Positions 6,451-7,743 of a stretch of 7,743 nt of DNA are shown piece by piece. The translations under genes and the position numbers were made by a program. The stretch's first letter is position 1. Each line of letters begins with the position of its first letter. The notes beneath the pieces are model-generated. The model was not told the origin of the DNA and made no database searches. It saw only the letters and a list, made by a program, of their open reading frames with translations. Source of the stretch: Microbacteriaceae bacterium (GTDB taxonomy: Bacteria > Actinomycetota > Actinomycetes > Actinomycetales > Microbacteriaceae); assembly GCA_947453285.1 (NCBI GenBank), contig CANGGA010000045.1, forward strand, positions 1-7,743. Direction: 5' to 3'.

Positions 6451-7299
6451 ATGTTGCTGCGCGAATTGGTCGCACACTCGGTTGAGAAATTCGAGAGCGT
6501 TGGCATTCATAGCGCACAGGTAGACGCCGAACTTATTGCGGCATTCATTCTCGGCAAGAGCCGAGGCGAAATTCAATCGGCAATAATCTCGGGGGCTGAA
6601 GTCGATGAAGCCGACGCCAAGACTTACACAGAACTCTCTGCACGTCGCTTCGCGAGAGAACCACTGCAGCACCTAACCGGCAAGGCCTATTTTCGCCAAC
6701 TCGAGTTGAACGTCGGCAAGGGTGTCTTCATTCCTCGACCAGAAACCGAAACCGTCGTGCAAATTGCGATTGACGCGCTTCGCCAAAGCAAAATCGAAAA
6801 ACCAATTGCCGTCGACCTCGGCACCGGCAGCGGAGCGATTGCACTTTCAATGCACGTCGAAGTGCCTAGCGCCAGAGTTTTTGCAATCGAGAAATCGCCT
6901 GCCGCCAATGAATTCACCAAACAGAATTTTGAAAAGTACCCGGGAGCCGAATTGGTGCTCGGAGATCTTGCAGACAGTTTCAACCAACTCAATGGCTCGG
7001 TGTCTGTTGTCGTTTCAAACCCGCCATACATTCCGGCAGCCATGGTGCCAATCGACCCCGAGGTGCACCTGCACGAGCCGGAGCTTGCGCTTTACGGCGG
7101 CGCCGATGGCCTCGACGTCATCCGTGTTATTTCAAAGGTTGCCCATCGGTTGCTAGTTAGCGGCGGAACTCTGGTCCTTGAGCACGCCGACACGCAGTCT
7201 GAGATGGTCTGTGAATTACTATTGGCTGATGGGTGGCGCGATGTGCTCGCTCACAAAGATTTGACCGGTCGAGATAGGGCAGTCTCGGCAATTAGTTAG
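6451..7299 (+). CDS. prmC: Release factor glutamine N5-methyltransferase
   Basis: PrmC (HemK) methylates the side-chain amide of the GGQ glutamine in RF1 and RF2 using S-adenosylmethionine, which raises termination efficiency. The 282-residue protein has an N-terminal helical release-factor-binding domain (about 1-75), then the linker segment FIPRPETE around 93-100. The class I methyltransferase fold carries DLGTGSGAI from Asp122 (SAM site). NPPY at 190-193 binds the target glutamine. LEHADTQ lies near the C-terminus. The ATG lies 6 nt after the prfA stop with only a weak ribosome-binding sequence, so coupling to prfA is likely. Its position next to prfA favours PrmC over other NPPY amino-methyltransferases. 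It ends in TAG, a stop read only by RF1, the protein it activates; the other complete genes here end in TAA. Confidence 0.96.
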   Translation: MLLRELVAHSVEKFESVGIHSAQVDAELIAAFILGKSRGEIQSAIISGAEVDEADAKTYTELSARRFAREPLQHLTGKAYFRQLELNVGKGVFIPRPETETVVQIAIDALRQSKIEKPIAVDLGTGSGAIALSMHVEVPSARVFAIEKSPAANEFTKQNFEKYPGAELVLGDLADSFNQLNGSVSVVVSNPPYIPAAMVPIDPEVHLHEPELALYGGADGLDVIRVISKVAHRLLVSGGTLVLEHADTQSEMVCELLLADGWRDVLAHKDLTGRDRAVSAIS

Positions 7300-7322
7300 C
7301 GAGAGCCGTTTTTTAGCGAGAG
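7297..7322 (+). repeat. 9-bp direct repeat flanking a T-run between prmC and tsaC
   Basis: TAGCGAGAG occurs at 7297-7305 and again at 7314-7322, a 17-nt period. The first copy contains the prmC stop; the second forms part of the tsaC ribosome-binding site. CCGTTTTT lies between them. It looks like a small local duplication. Confidence 0.6.
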
Positions 7323-7324
7323 GA
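7318..7324 (+). promoter_or_regulatory. Ribosome-binding site of tsaC
   Basis: GAGAGGA ends 6 nt before ATG 7331. The nearby ATG at 7324 and GTG at 7326 are out of frame with the conserved protein, so 7331 is chosen. Confidence 0.75.
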
Positions 7325-7330
7325 TGTGCG

Positions 7331-7743
7331 ATGCAGCGAATCTACGACTGCGCAATCGACACAGATTTGCTAACGGGCATGCGGCTTGCCAAGGTTTCTC
7401 TTCAGCGAGACGAACTCGTCGTTCTGCCAACCGACACCGTCTATGGAATTGCCGCAAACGCTTTTTCGCACAAGGGCGTCGATTCGCTTCTCAACGCAAA
7501 GGGTCGCACCGCGCAGTCTCCACCGCCGGTGCTCATCTCGAACGTCGCGCAACTAGATGCACTAACAGAATTTGTTCCAGAGATCGCCCGCAAACTGGCT
7601 GCAACATTTTGGCCTGGCGCGTTGACCATCATTCTCAAGGCTCAACCTTCGCTGCAGTGGAACCTCGGCGAAACCAAGGGCACTGTTGCTCTTCGCATGC
7701 CAGATCACAAGATTGCCCTGGCCTTGCTCGAAGAAACCGGGCC
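7331..7743 (+). CDS. tsaC: Threonylcarbamoyl-AMP synthase (TsaC/Sua5/YwlC), N-terminal part (runs off the right edge)
   Basis: This YrdC-family enzyme makes threonylcarbamoyl-AMP from threonine, bicarbonate and ATP, the first step of t6A37 modification of tRNAs reading ANN codons. 137 complete residues are visible with no stop. They include LPTDTVYGIA at 32-41, AKGR at 56-59 with the following PPPVLI (nucleotide and substrate site, KxR motif), FWPGALTIIL at 93-102 and GTVALRMP at 117-124. Spacing matches the family core. The Ser-containing motif expected after this point is beyond the window, so I cannot tell a short TsaC-type protein from a longer Sua5 with an extra C-terminal domain. Actinobacterial orthologues next to prmC are usually the short form. 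It starts 31 nt after prmC with its own good ribosome-binding site. Its substrate threonine is the product of the upstream hom-thrC-thrB genes, though this need not reflect regulation. Confidence 0.93.
   Translation, partial: MQRIYDCAIDTDLLTGMRLAKVSLQRDELVVLPTDTVYGIAANAFSHKGVDSLLNAKGRTAQSPPPVLISNVAQLDALTEFVPEIARKLAATFWPGALTIILKAQPSLQWNLGETKGTVALRMPDHKIALALLEETG

Noticed and set aside
5803..6672. 289-codon ORF on the minus strand across prfA and prmC
   Set aside because: It lies antisense to two firmly identified genes, is rich in Cys, His, Arg and Leu as shadow translations are, and matches no family I recognise.
7268..7314. Possible terminator after prmC: stem at 7268-7289 and T6 at 7309-7314
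   Set aside because: The stem (CGAGA/TCTCG plus a GC and a GT pair) lies inside prmC, about 20 nt before the T-run, and no stem directly precedes the T-run.

Overview
This window is a stretch of conserved actinobacterial core chromosome, with every gene on the + strand. I see no mobile element, tRNA, rRNA or CRISPR array. The gene order lysA-hom-thrC-thrB-rho-prfA-prmC-tsaC is the one known from Actinobacteria such as Mycobacterium and Streptomyces, and the protein motifs agree. G+C judged by eye is moderate (mid-50s percent), and the coding is tightly packed. I infer a small-genome, free-living actinobacterium, possibly a freshwater or marine Microbacteriaceae relative. This assignment rests on gene order, motifs and base composition only.

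Positions 1-3620 hold an aspartate-family amino-acid block. It contains the end of lysA (diaminopimelate decarboxylase, last step to lysine), then hom (homoserine dehydrogenase), thrC (threonine synthase) and thrB (homoserine kinase). Gaps are 4 nt, a 1-nt TAATG overlap, and 3 nt, so this reads as one operon with translational coupling. Hom, ThrB and ThrC carry aspartate semialdehyde to threonine; LysA finishes the competing lysine branch.

Positions 3621-3749 are the only sizeable non-coding gap (129 nt). It holds a bulged inverted repeat, a weak -10-like box, a tiny ORF and the rho ribosome-binding site. No intrinsic terminator is visible, so rho may be read both from the threonine operon and from its own promoter.

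Positions 3750-7743 hold a transcription/translation block: rho (termination factor), prfA (release factor 1, TTG start), prmC (methylates the GGQ glutamine of release factors) and the start of tsaC/sua5 (threonylcarbamoyl-AMP synthase for the t6A modification of ANN-decoding tRNAs), which runs off the right edge. RF1 and its modifying enzyme are adjacent. The last enzyme uses threonine, the product of the upstream operon.

I found no undescribed system. The points most worth a second look are the Rho N-terminus (no recognisable Rho_N/SAP-like domain, but a ~147-residue Arg/Asn/Gly/Glu-rich tail with an in-frame hexapeptide repeat), the structured rho leader, the absence of rpmE between rho and prfA, and the UAG stop of prmC.
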